Source: Candidatus Kryptoniota bacterium | Lineage (GTDB): Bacteria; Bacteroidota; Ignavibacteria; Kryptoniales; JAKASW01 | Reading direction: 5' to 3' | DNA length: 64,000 bases | Assembly: GCA_024641705.1 (NCBI GenBank) | Contig: JAHECO010000019.1 | Coordinates: 1 to 64,000, forward strand | Shown: piece after piece, positions 51,842 to 60,954 of the stretch | Layout: every line of letters starts with the position of its first letter | How positions within the stretch are numbered: position 1 is the first letter of the stretch | The notes under the pieces: model-generated | What the model was told of the DNA's origin: nothing | Databases searched by the model: none | What the model saw: only the letters and a program-made list of their open reading frames with translations | Made by a program: the position numbers and the translations under genes

Positions 51842-51870
51842 AATTTAAGTTTACTCATATTCGAGTTCAA
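51842..51870 (-). promoter_or_regulatory. Promoter of pgsA-pgpA, predicted leaderless
   Basis: On the minus strand TTGAAC (51870-51865), 17 bases, TAAATT (51847-51842). Eight bases separate the -10 box from the ATG at 51833, so the transcript starts within a base or two of the start codon. Confidence 0.55.
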
Positions 51871-51923
51871 GTCCGGGCCCCTTTTGGCAGTAAGGCCGCG
51901 TCAACTTTAAATCGCCGTTGCAA

Positions 51924-51952
51924 TTGAATTTAAGGCATGCAGGAAATATTTT
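51924..51952 (+). promoter_or_regulatory. Promoter of the M20 peptidase-glnE unit, predicted leaderless
   Basis: TTGAAT (51924-51929), 17 bases, TATTTT (51947-51952). Six bases separate the -10 box from the ATG at 51959. An AGGA 14 bases before the ATG is too far to act as a ribosome-binding site and lies inside the promoter spacer. Confidence 0.55.
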
Positions 51953-51958
51953 TAATCA

Positions 51959-53176
51959 ATGACAGACCGAATCCTTTCACTTTCAAGGAAAATCCTCCCC
52001 GATATTATAAAAATTAGAAGGCGGCTTCACCAACATCCTGAGCTGGCATTCGAGGAGGTGGAGACCGGAAGGTTCATCGCCTCAGAACTTGACAAACTCG
52101 GGATAAAGGTGCGGCGCGGGATCGGGAAAACCGGCCTGGTCGGAATGCTAAACGGCAACGGCAAGGCGGGCGTTGTCGGGTTGAGAGCCGACATGGACGC
52201 GCTCCCCATAACCGAAGAGAGCGGGGTAAGTTTCTCCAGCCGCAACAAAGGTGTCATGCATGCCTGCGGACACGACTCGCACATGGCGATGCTCCTTGGA
52301 GCCGCCAGGATCTTGTGTACGCTGAAAAGAGAGCTACCCGGGACGGTGAAGTTCATTTTCCAGCCGAGCGAGGAAAAGAATCCGGGCGGGGCGCCTTTCA
52401 TGATAAAGGATGGCGCACTCAGCGGACCGAAAGTCGATGCAATATTCGGCCAGCACATTACCACCGACCTGCCTGTCGGAAAGTTCGGGTTTCGTCCCGG
52501 TCCGCTGATGGCGTCGGCAGATGAGTTTTATATAACGGTTCTGGGACGAGGCGGACACGGCGCCAAGCCGCACAAAGCGATCGACCCGGTATTCATCAGC
52601 GCGCAGCTCGTCACGTCTCTTCAGGCGGTCATCACGCGTATGAAGGATCCGCTCGAGCCCTCCGTCCTGACGATCGGCTCGATACACGGCGGAACGGCGA
52701 CAAACATAATTCCCGACTCGGTCAAACTTTCAGGCACTCTAAGGACGATGAACGAGGCTTGGCGGAAGAAGGCACTCCAGCTGATAGAGAAGGCGGCGGT
52801 CGAATGCGTGGGCGGGCTCGGCGGTCGCTGCAAAGTAGAAGTCAGCCACGGGTATCCAGTGTTGGTCAATTCGGAAGCTGAGACTTCGCTTGCCCGCAAG
52901 ACTGCCGCGTCGCTTTTCGGCGGAGGTGCGGCAGTCGTTGTGCCGCCGCAGATGGGGGCGGAGGATTTCTCATATTATCTCCAGAAAGTGCCGGGGAGCT
53001 TCTGGTGGGTTGGCGCGGCGAACAAGAAATCCGGCGCGACCGCATCCATACACAGCTCCAGGTTCACGGTTGACGAGGCTGCATTCATGTACGGATCCGC
53101 CCTCCTCGCCTCCGTCGCGCTCGAATACCTAACCCGGAAAGTCTCAAACGGAAGCAAGCGTGGACGCCGCGACTAA
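51959..53176 (+). CDS. M20D-family amidohydrolase
   Basis: A 405-residue zinc peptidase/amidase of the M20D group (N-acyl-amino-acid, hippurate, IAA-conjugate or N-acetyldiaminopimelate hydrolases). Motifs are GLRADMDALPITEESG, MHACGHDSHMAML and FQPSEEKNPGG, with the metal-binding cysteine/histidine and the catalytic glutamate pair, and GQHITTDLPVG. The dimerisation domain carries GRGGHGAKPH. It removes an acyl group from an amino-acid substrate in the cytoplasm; the substrate is unassigned. Its 3' end overlaps glnE by 17 bases. Confidence 0.9.
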   Translation: MTDRILSLSRKILPDIIKIRRRLHQHPELAFEEVETGRFIASELDKLGIKVRRGIGKTGLVGMLNGNGKAGVVGLRADMDALPITEESGVSFSSRNKGVMHACGHDSHMAMLLGAARILCTLKRELPGTVKFIFQPSEEKNPGGAPFMIKDGALSGPKVDAIFGQHITTDLPVGKFGFRPGPLMASADEFYITVLGRGGHGAKPHKAIDPVFISAQLVTSLQAVITRMKDPLEPSVLTIGSIHGGTATNIIPDSVKLSGTLRTMNEAWRKKALQLIEKAAVECVGGLGGRCKVEVSHGYPVLVNSEAETSLARKTAASLFGGGAAVVVPPQMGAEDFSYYLQKVPGSFWWVGAANKKSGATASIHSSRFTVDEAAFMYGSALLASVALEYLTRKVSNGSKRGRRD

Positions 53177-56027
53177 AGAAAACATCTCCGTCCTGCTTCA
53201 AAAAATCTTCGAACTGATCATCAATTCCGGCGCGGCTATCAGCCCTGCGGAGTTTACCGACAGGCTGGAAGAATCCACGGCGGCGCTCCCGGATCAGTTC
53301 ATGACCCTCAATAATTTTGAGCGGTTTCTCGCGACGACCCCGAACTCCGCATCCGTCCTTTCCGACCTCTCCAAAGACGCAAAACTTTTCGCCGATTTTC
53401 TCAGGATAATATCGACGAGCCAATATCTTGCCGATATCCTCGTTAGACACCCGTCCTATTTCCGGTTCCTCTTTTCCCCTTCCGGGATCGAATCCCAGCT
53501 CCGCCCGGAATCTCTGATGACCGAACTCACGAACCAGGTCGGCGTTTACAGCGAGGCACCGCATAAGAACGATTTCGTCCGCAGGATTTATAAAAGAGAA
53601 ATACTCAGGATCGGGGGGAGGGATATTTGCGGCAGGGACAACCTGGAGACTACGACACTCCAGATATCGCAGCTCGCCGAATCCATCCTGCAGGCCTTCT
53701 TCTCCATCGCAGCCGCGGAAGTGAAATCGAAGCGCGGTCCGGCAAAAGCCGCGATCTCTTGCATCGCCCTCGGAAAGTTCGGAGGTAACGAGCTCAACTA
53801 CAGCTCAGATATCGACCTGATTTTTCTTTATGCGAAAGGAAAAGGACAGGGAGACCTCGAGGCTTCAGAGGAGGCAAACCAATTCGTAAGCGAGCTGATA
53901 AAACACCTGACTGCGGAATCGGCCGAGGGACACCTCTACAGGGTCGACCTGCGGCTGAGACCGGACGGTTCCTCGAGCGCTGCCGCCCAGAGCCTTGAAG
54001 GGATGATCGCCTACTACGAGTCGCGAGGAGAATTGTGGGAGAGGCAGATGCTCATCAAGGCGAGACACGTCGCCGGTGACGAGACTCTGAGTCGGACTTT
54101 TCTCAACCATATCCGCCCCTTCATCTATCCGCGTACGTGGCTCGAGAACCCCATCGACGAGATCCCGCGGATGAAGGTAAGGATCGAGACCGCAAACCCG
54201 AACGAGTTTAACATCAAGTTGCGGCGGGGCGGGATCAGGGACATAGAGTTCGCGGTGCAGGCCCTCCAGCTCCTGAACGGCGGCATCAAACCGGAAATCC
54301 AAACCGGCAACACCCTGCGCGCAATTCGGCTTCTCGGGAAGAACAAGATCCTGAGCAAGCAGGAAACCACCGTTCTCGCCAGCGCGTACAAGTTCTTCAG
54401 GCTTGTCGAGCACCGCCTTCAGCTTTTCAGCAACATGCAGACCCACACCCTCCCTACGGACGCGGTGGAATTCAGAAACCTTTCGAAACGATGCGGGTAC
54501 AAAAACGAAAGGAAATTTCGCAACGAGCTGTTCGGCTATTTCGACTCCGTATCCGACCTTTTCAACAGCGTGTTCAGGATAGAGCAGCCCATAGAGAGGT
54601 CGGAGATCGAGCAGCTTCTTGAGGGATCGATCAACGACGAGCGTACCAGGCGCGTTCTCGAGAACTACGGACTTGCCAGGTTGGAAGAAAGCTACAGGAA
54701 CGTGAAGTTCCTCTCGCGCGGCGTCACGAGGGCGGGTGATATCGAATTCCCCTCCGGCGTGACGAAAGCATTTCGCGAGGTGGCACCCGAACTGTTTGAG
54801 GACATAAAATTAACGGTCGACCAGGATCTGACACTGAAGAACCTGTCCCGGGTCATCACGGCCGTAAAAAGCCTGGAGGTATTCTATAAGTCGCTCGCAG
54901 ATGAGAATTTCAGGAAGCTGATTCTTACCCCGTGTTCGAAGGCGACGAGGTTCGTCGACTATCTCACCGTTGAACCACTGCTCCTCGACCTCCTGATATC
55001 ACCTGAGCGGCTCCTCGACGTCGATACTTATTTTTCCGAGAATCTCCCCCTCTCGATCGTGAAAGAGTTCAACGAGATTAAGCTCGGCATGTTGTACCTC
55101 CTCGAGGATATTCCACTTTCCGAGACCCAGGCAAAATGGACGATGGTGGCGGAGCGGTTCTTCCTCGATGCCGTGGAGCAGGTCTTCCCCAAGACTCCAC
55201 CGGTGATCATCGCGGGCGGCAAATTCGGCTCCCGCGAGATGGCGTTCACCTCCGACCTCGACGTTGTTTTCATTCTCCCCGATAAACTCAAGCAGAGTAA
55301 GCCGGCGTTCGAGAAGAAGATCCCGGAAATCCAGAAGAAGATGCTCGACGCCAACGAGAACCATGTCTTCACGGTGGATTTAAAGCTGAGGCCGGAAGGA
55401 AAGAGCGCGCCTCTCCTGATGACCGAGTCGGAGTACGAAATGTACCTGGAAAAGCGCTTATCAGTGTGGGAAGTCATGGCAATGACGCGCTTCCGGAGCG
55501 TCGTCGCCTCGGAAAGGATCTCCGAAGCTATCACGCACACGCTGGATGGCTTCAAACTGACCCGTCCCGCTATCGAAGAGATATCGTCGCTATACGGCAA
55601 AGTAATCCAGAGCAAGAGCTATTTTCAGGAGATCGATGTGAAATCCGGAGACGGCGGGATGTTCGCGGTCGAATTCCTCGTGCAGGCACTTGTAATCGCA
55701 CACCTGGACAAGCTGCGCACCTTCCTCCCGGACACAATACCCGGGCTGATAGACAGGCTTGAGAATCTGGATGTGCTGCCTGATGAGACTGCGGAAGAAG
55801 TGAAAGAGAGCTACGCTTTCTACAGAATGATAGAGTTTTCCATCTATGCCTCGTTATCGAAGACGAATCATAAGATCCCGCACGATGAGCGAGAGCTCGC
55901 CTCACTGTCGGCGCATCTCGACTTCAAGAACGCGGACGAGTTCCTTGACAGCCTGAAATCAAGGATGAGGCGGATGAGTTCCCTCTTCAGGAAAGTGATT
56001 GCAGAACTAACGGAAGCTGCGGTTTAA
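53160..56027 (+). CDS. glnE: Bifunctional glutamine synthetase adenylyltransferase/adenylyl-removing enzyme GlnE
   Basis: A 955-residue protein, the normal length for GlnE. Both nucleotidyltransferase domains are intact: GKFGGNELNYSSDIDL (metal aspartates D217 and D219) and GGKFGSREMAFTSDLDV (D699 and D701), each followed by its helical domain (VDLRLRPDGSS and VDLKLRPEGKS). It adds AMP to, and removes it from, glutamine synthetase in response to nitrogen status. The start is GTG, overlapping the M20 gene. glnA, glnB and glnD are not in the window. GlnE is rare in Bacteroidia, which argues for a Chlorobi/Ignavibacteria-like host. Confidence 0.95.
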   Translation: MDAATKENISVLLQKIFELIINSGAAISPAEFTDRLEESTAALPDQFMTLNNFERFLATTPNSASVLSDLSKDAKLFADFLRIISTSQYLADILVRHPSYFRFLFSPSGIESQLRPESLMTELTNQVGVYSEAPHKNDFVRRIYKREILRIGGRDICGRDNLETTTLQISQLAESILQAFFSIAAAEVKSKRGPAKAAISCIALGKFGGNELNYSSDIDLIFLYAKGKGQGDLEASEEANQFVSELIKHLTAESAEGHLYRVDLRLRPDGSSSAAAQSLEGMIAYYESRGELWERQMLIKARHVAGDETLSRTFLNHIRPFIYPRTWLENPIDEIPRMKVRIETANPNEFNIKLRRGGIRDIEFAVQALQLLNGGIKPEIQTGNTLRAIRLLGKNKILSKQETTVLASAYKFFRLVEHRLQLFSNMQTHTLPTDAVEFRNLSKRCGYKNERKFRNELFGYFDSVSDLFNSVFRIEQPIERSEIEQLLEGSINDERTRRVLENYGLARLEESYRNVKFLSRGVTRAGDIEFPSGVTKAFREVAPELFEDIKLTVDQDLTLKNLSRVITAVKSLEVFYKSLADENFRKLILTPCSKATRFVDYLTVEPLLLDLLISPERLLDVDTYFSENLPLSIVKEFNEIKLGMLYLLEDIPLSETQAKWTMVAERFFLDAVEQVFPKTPPVIIAGGKFGSREMAFTSDLDVVFILPDKLKQSKPAFEKKIPEIQKKMLDANENHVFTVDLKLRPEGKSAPLLMTESEYEMYLEKRLSVWEVMAMTRFRSVVASERISEAITHTLDGFKLTRPAIEEISSLYGKVIQSKSYFQEIDVKSGDGGMFAVEFLVQALVIAHLDKLRTFLPDTIPGLIDRLENLDVLPDETAEEVKESYAFYRMIEFSIYASLSKTNHKIPHDERELASLSAHLDFKNADEFLDSLKSRMRRMSSLFRKVIAELTEAAV

Positions 56028-56039
56028 CAGGAAGTAATA

Positions 56040-58028
56040 TTGAAGGAACAGAGCAAGAGCGATGCCGGTCACCGCGGACAGCGGGGAGAGCCGGAGGGCA
56101 AACCCGTGCCCGGCATTGAGCCGAACCGCCAGGATCGCATAATAGCCGGCATCGTCGTCGCATTGTCGCTCCTTGTCTACATCCACACGATGTGCAGGAG
56201 CATCCCGTATATCGACGGGGGTGAGCTCACTACCGACCTCTGGACGCTCGGTATCGCTCACCCGACCGGATACCCGCTCTTCACTTTGCTCGGTTACCTG
56301 TTCGTGCATATCCCGATTCTCCCCGAAGTCTCCATGAGGGCAAACCTCTTCGCCGCCCTCTGCACGTCGGTCGCGGCCGGCATTTTCTATCTGGTGTTCT
56401 TCAGCGCCCAGTCTATCCTCACATCCACAGACGGACGGGCCGGGCGCGGGACGAAGGGGAGAAAGAGCTCTAAAGAGTCCCATCATCTGCCGCCAGCCGA
56501 TATGGCACGCTTCATCCGCTGGAGTTCTGCCATTGCGGTTCTGACGCTGGTTTTTTCGCGTACTTTCTGGGACCAGAGCACGTCCGTTGAAGTCTATCCT
56601 CTCCAGCTGGTCCTGTTCGCCTTGATTCTGCTAGTCTGGCTCAGGTTCTACGCGGAGCCCCGGAAATCCCACGCCTTCGCTGCGGGCCTCGTCCTCGGAC
56701 TCGGATTTACAAACCATATGACGACCATCCTGACTCTCCCGGCACTTGCCTTCCTCCTATTTGTTCGTTTCAGGAATGACAAGACCAAACTGAAGCTTTT
56801 GATGTATGTCGCCTGCGGAGGTCTGCTCGCATCGCTTCTCTACCTGTACCTTCCGATCCGGGCCTCTCAGAATCCCCTAATGAACTGGGGCGATCCGGAC
56901 AACCTGCAGAGATTTGTCAGGCACGTGACAGGGTGGCAATTCAGGACGTGGATGTTCAGCTCGTTCGACGTTTTCCAGCATCAGCTGGGGACTTTCTTCG
57001 GCTCACTCTATGGTGAGTTCAGTATTTCGCTCGCCGCGGTAATCGCAGGAGTCTTAATCTCTTTGTTCTTCCACAGACGCCTCTTCTGGTGGACGCTGCT
57101 GCTTATCATCGGCGACCTGATCTATGCAGCGAATTACAGCATCCACGACATTTCCAGTTACTTCCTCCTTTCCTATATTTCCCTTGCATTATTCGGGGCG
57201 GTAGGATTCAGGTACGTGCTTGAACGGTTTGCAGACGTAAAATCATGGAAGTATATGGCAGCCGCACTGCTGGTAGTATTTCCCGGAGTCTCCGCGGTTG
57301 CCAATTTGTCAAAGGTCGACAAGAGCAACGATTATTCCGTGGAAATGTACACCAGAGATATACTGACAAGCCTGCCGAGGAATTCCGTCGTGTTGTCCTT
57401 TCAATGGGACGATTTCGTTTCTGCCTCAATATACTACCAGCATGTCGACGGCATCCGCCCGGATATAACGGTAATCGACAAGGAACTACTCAGGAGATCA
57501 TGGTATGCGGCCGAAGTTCACAGCCGCGACGCATTTCTATTTCCCACGGACGACCCGGTGTACAGAGCATACCGGGCAAATCTCAGGCTGTTCGAGAACG
57601 GTCTTCCCTACAACGGCGACAATATCGAACGCACCTATTCAGATTTCATCCGGGAAATTATCTCGGGTGCCTTGCGTGACGGTCGAGATGTCTTCGTCGG
57701 GCCGGAGATGGAGGATCGGTATCTTTACGGATTCAACAAGGTACCGTTCGGTTTATTGTTCGAGCTTATAACCGACACCAACTATGTTAACCTGAGTCCG
57801 GCCGGCCTGAAGGGGTTTGAGGCTTCGCAGAAGATACACAACGATTACACGATCCAGATCCTGGGTTTCTACACGCGCATGTTCCTGGGGCGCGCTCAGT
57901 ACGAATATTCGCACCGTCATCTCCGACGAACGCTGGCGTGGCTCGACAAGGCACTGGAAGTCGATCCGTCTCTGCAGGCAGCGCAGAACGCCAGGGCACG
58001 CGTAGCACAGGAACTTGAATCCAGGTGA
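56040..58028 (+). CDS. DUF2723 membrane protein (predicted lipid-dependent protein O-glycosyltransferase)
   Basis: A 662-residue protein with about 10 spans in the first 430 residues and a soluble C-terminal domain. The diagnostic DUF2723 text LGIAHPTGYPLF (about 74-85) follows a catalytic-type acidic loop IDGGELTTDLWT after the first span, as in GT-C enzymes of the PMT/PglB kind. A glycine-, lysine- and arginine-rich linker (about 138-152) and a terminal TPR-like repeat (about 625-655) are present. It may transfer sugars from a polyprenyl carrier to exported proteins. The TTG start has AGGAAG 5 bases upstream. It overlaps the downstream GT2 gene by four bases. Confidence 0.82.
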   Translation: MKEQSKSDAGHRGQRGEPEGKPVPGIEPNRQDRIIAGIVVALSLLVYIHTMCRSIPYIDGGELTTDLWTLGIAHPTGYPLFTLLGYLFVHIPILPEVSMRANLFAALCTSVAAGIFYLVFFSAQSILTSTDGRAGRGTKGRKSSKESHHLPPADMARFIRWSSAIAVLTLVFSRTFWDQSTSVEVYPLQLVLFALILLVWLRFYAEPRKSHAFAAGLVLGLGFTNHMTTILTLPALAFLLFVRFRNDKTKLKLLMYVACGGLLASLLYLYLPIRASQNPLMNWGDPDNLQRFVRHVTGWQFRTWMFSSFDVFQHQLGTFFGSLYGEFSISLAAVIAGVLISLFFHRRLFWWTLLLIIGDLIYAANYSIHDISSYFLLSYISLALFGAVGFRYVLERFADVKSWKYMAAALLVVFPGVSAVANLSKVDKSNDYSVEMYTRDILTSLPRNSVVLSFQWDDFVSASIYYQHVDGIRPDITVIDKELLRRSWYAAEVHSRDAFLFPTDDPVYRAYRANLRLFENGLPYNGDNIERTYSDFIREIISGALRDGRDVFVGPEMEDRYLYGFNKVPFGLLFELITDTNYVNLSPAGLKGFEASQKIHNDYTIQILGFYTRMFLGRAQYEYSHRHLRRTLAWLDKALEVDPSLQAAQNARARVAQELESR

Positions 58029-59131
58029 CCTTGGTCCACCTACTCGCGATCTTCGGGCTGCTCTACTCTATTGAACTCGCATTCTACGCTTACGCGGCGC
58101 GGTTGTCACGCAGAAGAAGCGCGATGAAGAAAGAGCCTGTGGCTCGTCCCCGTGTCTCGGTGATCGTGGCGGCGAAAGACGAGGAGAAGGACCTTCCTGC
58201 CTGTCTCGAATCACTCGTGAAACTCGACTACCCGCAGGAGCTCCTGGAAGTAATTATCGTAAACGACCAGTCCGGAGACTCGACCGCGGCGGTGATCGAC
58301 GGTTTTTCCGCGAACTACGGATTTGTAAAACGTGTCGACGCCGTTTCAGGCAGCGAAATGCGCGGAAAGGCGAACGCCCTTTCTCAGGGCATCGACGCGG
58401 CCAACGGCGAGTATATCTTTCTTACGGACGCCGATTGCTCTGTGCCGACCACGTGGGTGTCCGGCACACTGAAGTACTTTTCAGATGACACCGGCATTGT
58501 AGGCGGAGTAACTCTGATCTCGGAAACGGGGAACGAAGTGGCCGGGGTGCAGGCTCTGGACTGGGATTTTCTGCTTAGCGTGGGGGCCGGTGCCGCGACT
58601 GTCGGCAAACCTGTAGCCTGTCTCGGAAATAACCTGGTCTTCAGGAAGAGAGCATACGAAGACGTCGGCGGGTACCGGAATATCAAGTTCAGCGTCACGG
58701 AGGATTACGCTCTCTTCAAGTCGATAGCAGGATCCGGGAGGTGGAGTTACAGTTACCCGATGGACAGGGAGACGCTGGTCCAAACGCTTCCCGTGAAGAC
58801 GCTGAAAGCGGTCTTCGAACAAAGGCGGCGCTGGGCGACCGGCGGAAAGGATACAGGCCTCTTCGGGATCGTCACGCTGGCCCCGGGGTTCCTCTTCCAT
58901 TGGGCGATTATCGTTTCGGCTTTCTTGGCTCCGGCATGGTTTGCCGTCTTCCTCCTGTTGAAGATCATACTCGATGCGGCGTTCGTTGTTCCCACGCTGA
59001 GGTACTATGGAAAGATTGGTCACTTGAAATTTATACTCGGTTTTGAGATTTATTATCTGATTTATGTCGCGATTCTCCCGTTTTCTGTCTACCTGGGGAA
59101 GTCAATTACCTGGAAAGGACGAAAGTATTAA
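58025..59131 (+). CDS. Membrane GT2 glycosyltransferase (cellulose-synthase-like)
   Basis: A 368-residue GT2 enzyme with a first span, the catalytic text RPRVSVIVAAKDEEKDLP, IVNDQSGDST, LTDADCSVP and the QRRRW motif in FEQRRRWATGG, and three C-terminal spans. QxxRW is typical of processive or lipid-acceptor synthases. Coupled to the DUF2723 gene by a four-base overlap (GTG start), it may make the lipid-linked sugar donor used by that protein. Substrate not readable. Confidence 0.85.
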   Translation: MTLVHLLAIFGLLYSIELAFYAYAARLSRRRSAMKKEPVARPRVSVIVAAKDEEKDLPACLESLVKLDYPQELLEVIIVNDQSGDSTAAVIDGFSANYGFVKRVDAVSGSEMRGKANALSQGIDAANGEYIFLTDADCSVPTTWVSGTLKYFSDDTGIVGGVTLISETGNEVAGVQALDWDFLLSVGAGAATVGKPVACLGNNLVFRKRAYEDVGGYRNIKFSVTEDYALFKSIAGSGRWSYSYPMDRETLVQTLPVKTLKAVFEQRRRWATGGKDTGLFGIVTLAPGFLFHWAIIVSAFLAPAWFAVFLLLKIILDAAFVVPTLRYYGKIGHLKFILGFEIYYLIYVAILPFSVYLGKSITWKGRKY

Positions 59132-60127
59132 GTGTCCGAATACTGGCAAAGATTCGAAAACATAGAGACATTCTCGATCTCGTGGAGGAAGATGAAGATT
59201 CCCCTCCATGTCGGATTATTTCTCATAACGCTCATTACGACGACGATGGCAGGAGTCCAGTGGATCGGAAGAGATCCGCTGAACCTGCTGAACTTCGGAC
59301 GTGGTTTGACATACAGCCTTTCGCTGCTTCTCATTCTCGGTTCTCACGAATTCGAGCACTTTTTTTATTCCATCAAACACAAAGTGCAGGCGACACTTCC
59401 CTATTTCATCCCGTTCCCTTTCATCCCGGGCATGCTGAATTTCGGCACCCTCGGCGCGGTAATACGGACGAAGACACCCGTCCCCTCGCGGAAGGCGATA
59501 TTCGACATCGGAGTGTCGGGACCTATCGTCGGATTTATCGTGAGCGTCGCTGTGCTCATATTCGGTTTCACGCACCTGCCGTCGCGAGAGTACCTGTTGC
59601 ACATCCACCCGAATTATGATTTTGCGACGAACGCCGTCCCGGCGTCAGACGGGCTCCCCCTCGCCTTCGGCAATACCATCCTTTTCAAGCTGCTCGAGGT
59701 CATCTTCACTAACCCGCACACCGAGTTTGTGCCGCCGATGACGGAAATCTACCATTACCCTCTCCTGTGCACCGGTTGGTTCGGGCTCTTCGTGACCGCA
59801 ATGAACCTCCTCCCCATCGGGCAGCTGGACGGCGGACACATGATCTACGCGATGTTCGGGCAGAAGCACAGAAGGATAGCGAGGGCTTTCTTTTTCATCA
59901 TCCTCGCAATAGGATTGCTCGGGCTGCTTCCTCTGGTCGGCATCAACGCCGAGCTTGGTTGGACGGGCTGGCTCTTCTGGTGCGCGATACTCTTTTTCCT
60001 GATCAAGCTCGATCATCCGCCGGTCATGGATGATACTCCGCTCGACAGAAAGAGGATGATCATCGGCTGGATCACAATCCTCATCTTCGTCGTCTGTTTC
60101 TCTCCAATCCCCTTCACAATTTCATAG
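59132..60127 (+). CDS. Site-2 protease family (M50) membrane metalloprotease
   Basis: A 331-residue protein with about seven spans. The zinc-binding HEFEH (H72 to H76) lies in the second hydrophobic segment, and the third ligand is in NLLPIGQLDGGH (N225 to H236, aspartate D233). No PDZ domain is present, so it belongs with the short EGY1/SpoIVFB-like members. It should cut a membrane-embedded substrate, often to release a regulator. The GTG start directly follows the GT2 stop; the lipoprotein gene starts 8 bases downstream. Confidence 0.87.
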   Translation: MSEYWQRFENIETFSISWRKMKIPLHVGLFLITLITTTMAGVQWIGRDPLNLLNFGRGLTYSLSLLLILGSHEFEHFFYSIKHKVQATLPYFIPFPFIPGMLNFGTLGAVIRTKTPVPSRKAIFDIGVSGPIVGFIVSVAVLIFGFTHLPSREYLLHIHPNYDFATNAVPASDGLPLAFGNTILFKLLEVIFTNPHTEFVPPMTEIYHYPLLCTGWFGLFVTAMNLLPIGQLDGGHMIYAMFGQKHRRIARAFFFIILAIGLLGLLPLVGINAELGWTGWLFWCAILFFLIKLDHPPVMDDTPLDRKRMIIGWITILIFVVCFSPIPFTIS

Positions 60128-60135
60128 AGGCTAAT

Positions 60136-60954
60136 TTGAAAAGAGTCTTCCTCCTCCTGTGTCTCAGCCTGATTGTGGGCGCATGTCAGAAGGCCGACAA
60201 CATCGTAATCGACAGCTCGAGGGTGGTTGACCCTCAGCTTACCTACTTTAATAACGACAGCGTCGACATAGCGCAATACATAAACAAACCTGCCTCCCAG
60301 CTTGTCATGAGCGACAGCTTCCAGGTCGTCATGAGCTATCCGGCGAATTTCGATTATTTGCAGGTAAGCGTGCAGAACGATTCAGGGGCAGCCATTGCCA
60401 CTAACAGTTACACTTCAATCGCCGACAGCACGGTGAGCGGAAGCATCACGGTCGTGCCGCCGAGCGTTTACGTCGGCGATCTCACTTACAAATTTACGGC
60501 GTACAACAGAGTGGGTGCTCCGGGAAATTCCGTCTCCTCGCTCGTCAAGCTCTTCAACTCAAAGAACCGCCCTCCGATGCTCGACAGCGTATCCGCCCCC
60601 GATTCGGTAATGATAGACAGTACACAGGCAATACTCTTCAGCCTTTACGCCACGGCGAGCGACTCCGATGGGTTGAACGATATAAAAGAAGTTTACTTCG
60701 ATACCTTCAAGCCGAACGGTAATCCCTCGTCGGGCAATCCGTTCCTCATGTACGACGACGGAGGCGCAAGCGGCAGCCCGGCCGACGGAGATTCCGTAGC
60801 CAACGACGGCGTCTACACGCTCACAATCCAGCTGCCTCCTCTCATCGCTCCCACTCCTCCCGCCCTAGGAGACTACACTTTCAAGTTTTACGCGATGGAC
60901 AGGAGCGGGGCTGTGAGCAATCCAGTTTCACATATTATCAGGGTTTACAAATGA
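60136..60954 (+). CDS. Lipoprotein with Ig-like/choice-of-anchor-type domains
   Basis: A 272-residue protein with a type II signal: MKRVFLLLCLSLIVGACQK, where VGAC is a good lipobox and C17 becomes lipidated. The mature part is two beta-sandwich-like domains; the second contains FLMYDDGGASGSPADGD and NDGVYTLTI, a pattern seen in exported Bacteroidota-type proteins. It is probably attached to the outer membrane. The TTG start and the four-base overlap with the next gene link it to the secretion-related genes downstream. Function unknown. Confidence 0.75.
   Translation: MKRVFLLLCLSLIVGACQKADNIVIDSSRVVDPQLTYFNNDSVDIAQYINKPASQLVMSDSFQVVMSYPANFDYLQVSVQNDSGAAIATNSYTSIADSTVSGSITVVPPSVYVGDLTYKFTAYNRVGAPGNSVSSLVKLFNSKNRPPMLDSVSAPDSVMIDSTQAILFSLYATASDSDGLNDIKEVYFDTFKPNGNPSSGNPFLMYDDGGASGSPADGDSVANDGVYTLTIQLPPLIAPTPPALGDYTFKFYAMDRSGAVSNPVSHIIRVYK

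Noticed and set aside
51850-51885. tRNA-like T-arm text GAGTTCAAGTCC
   Set aside because: The flanking bases do not form a T-stem and no acceptor or anticodon arm exists; the stretch is explained by the pgsA promoter.
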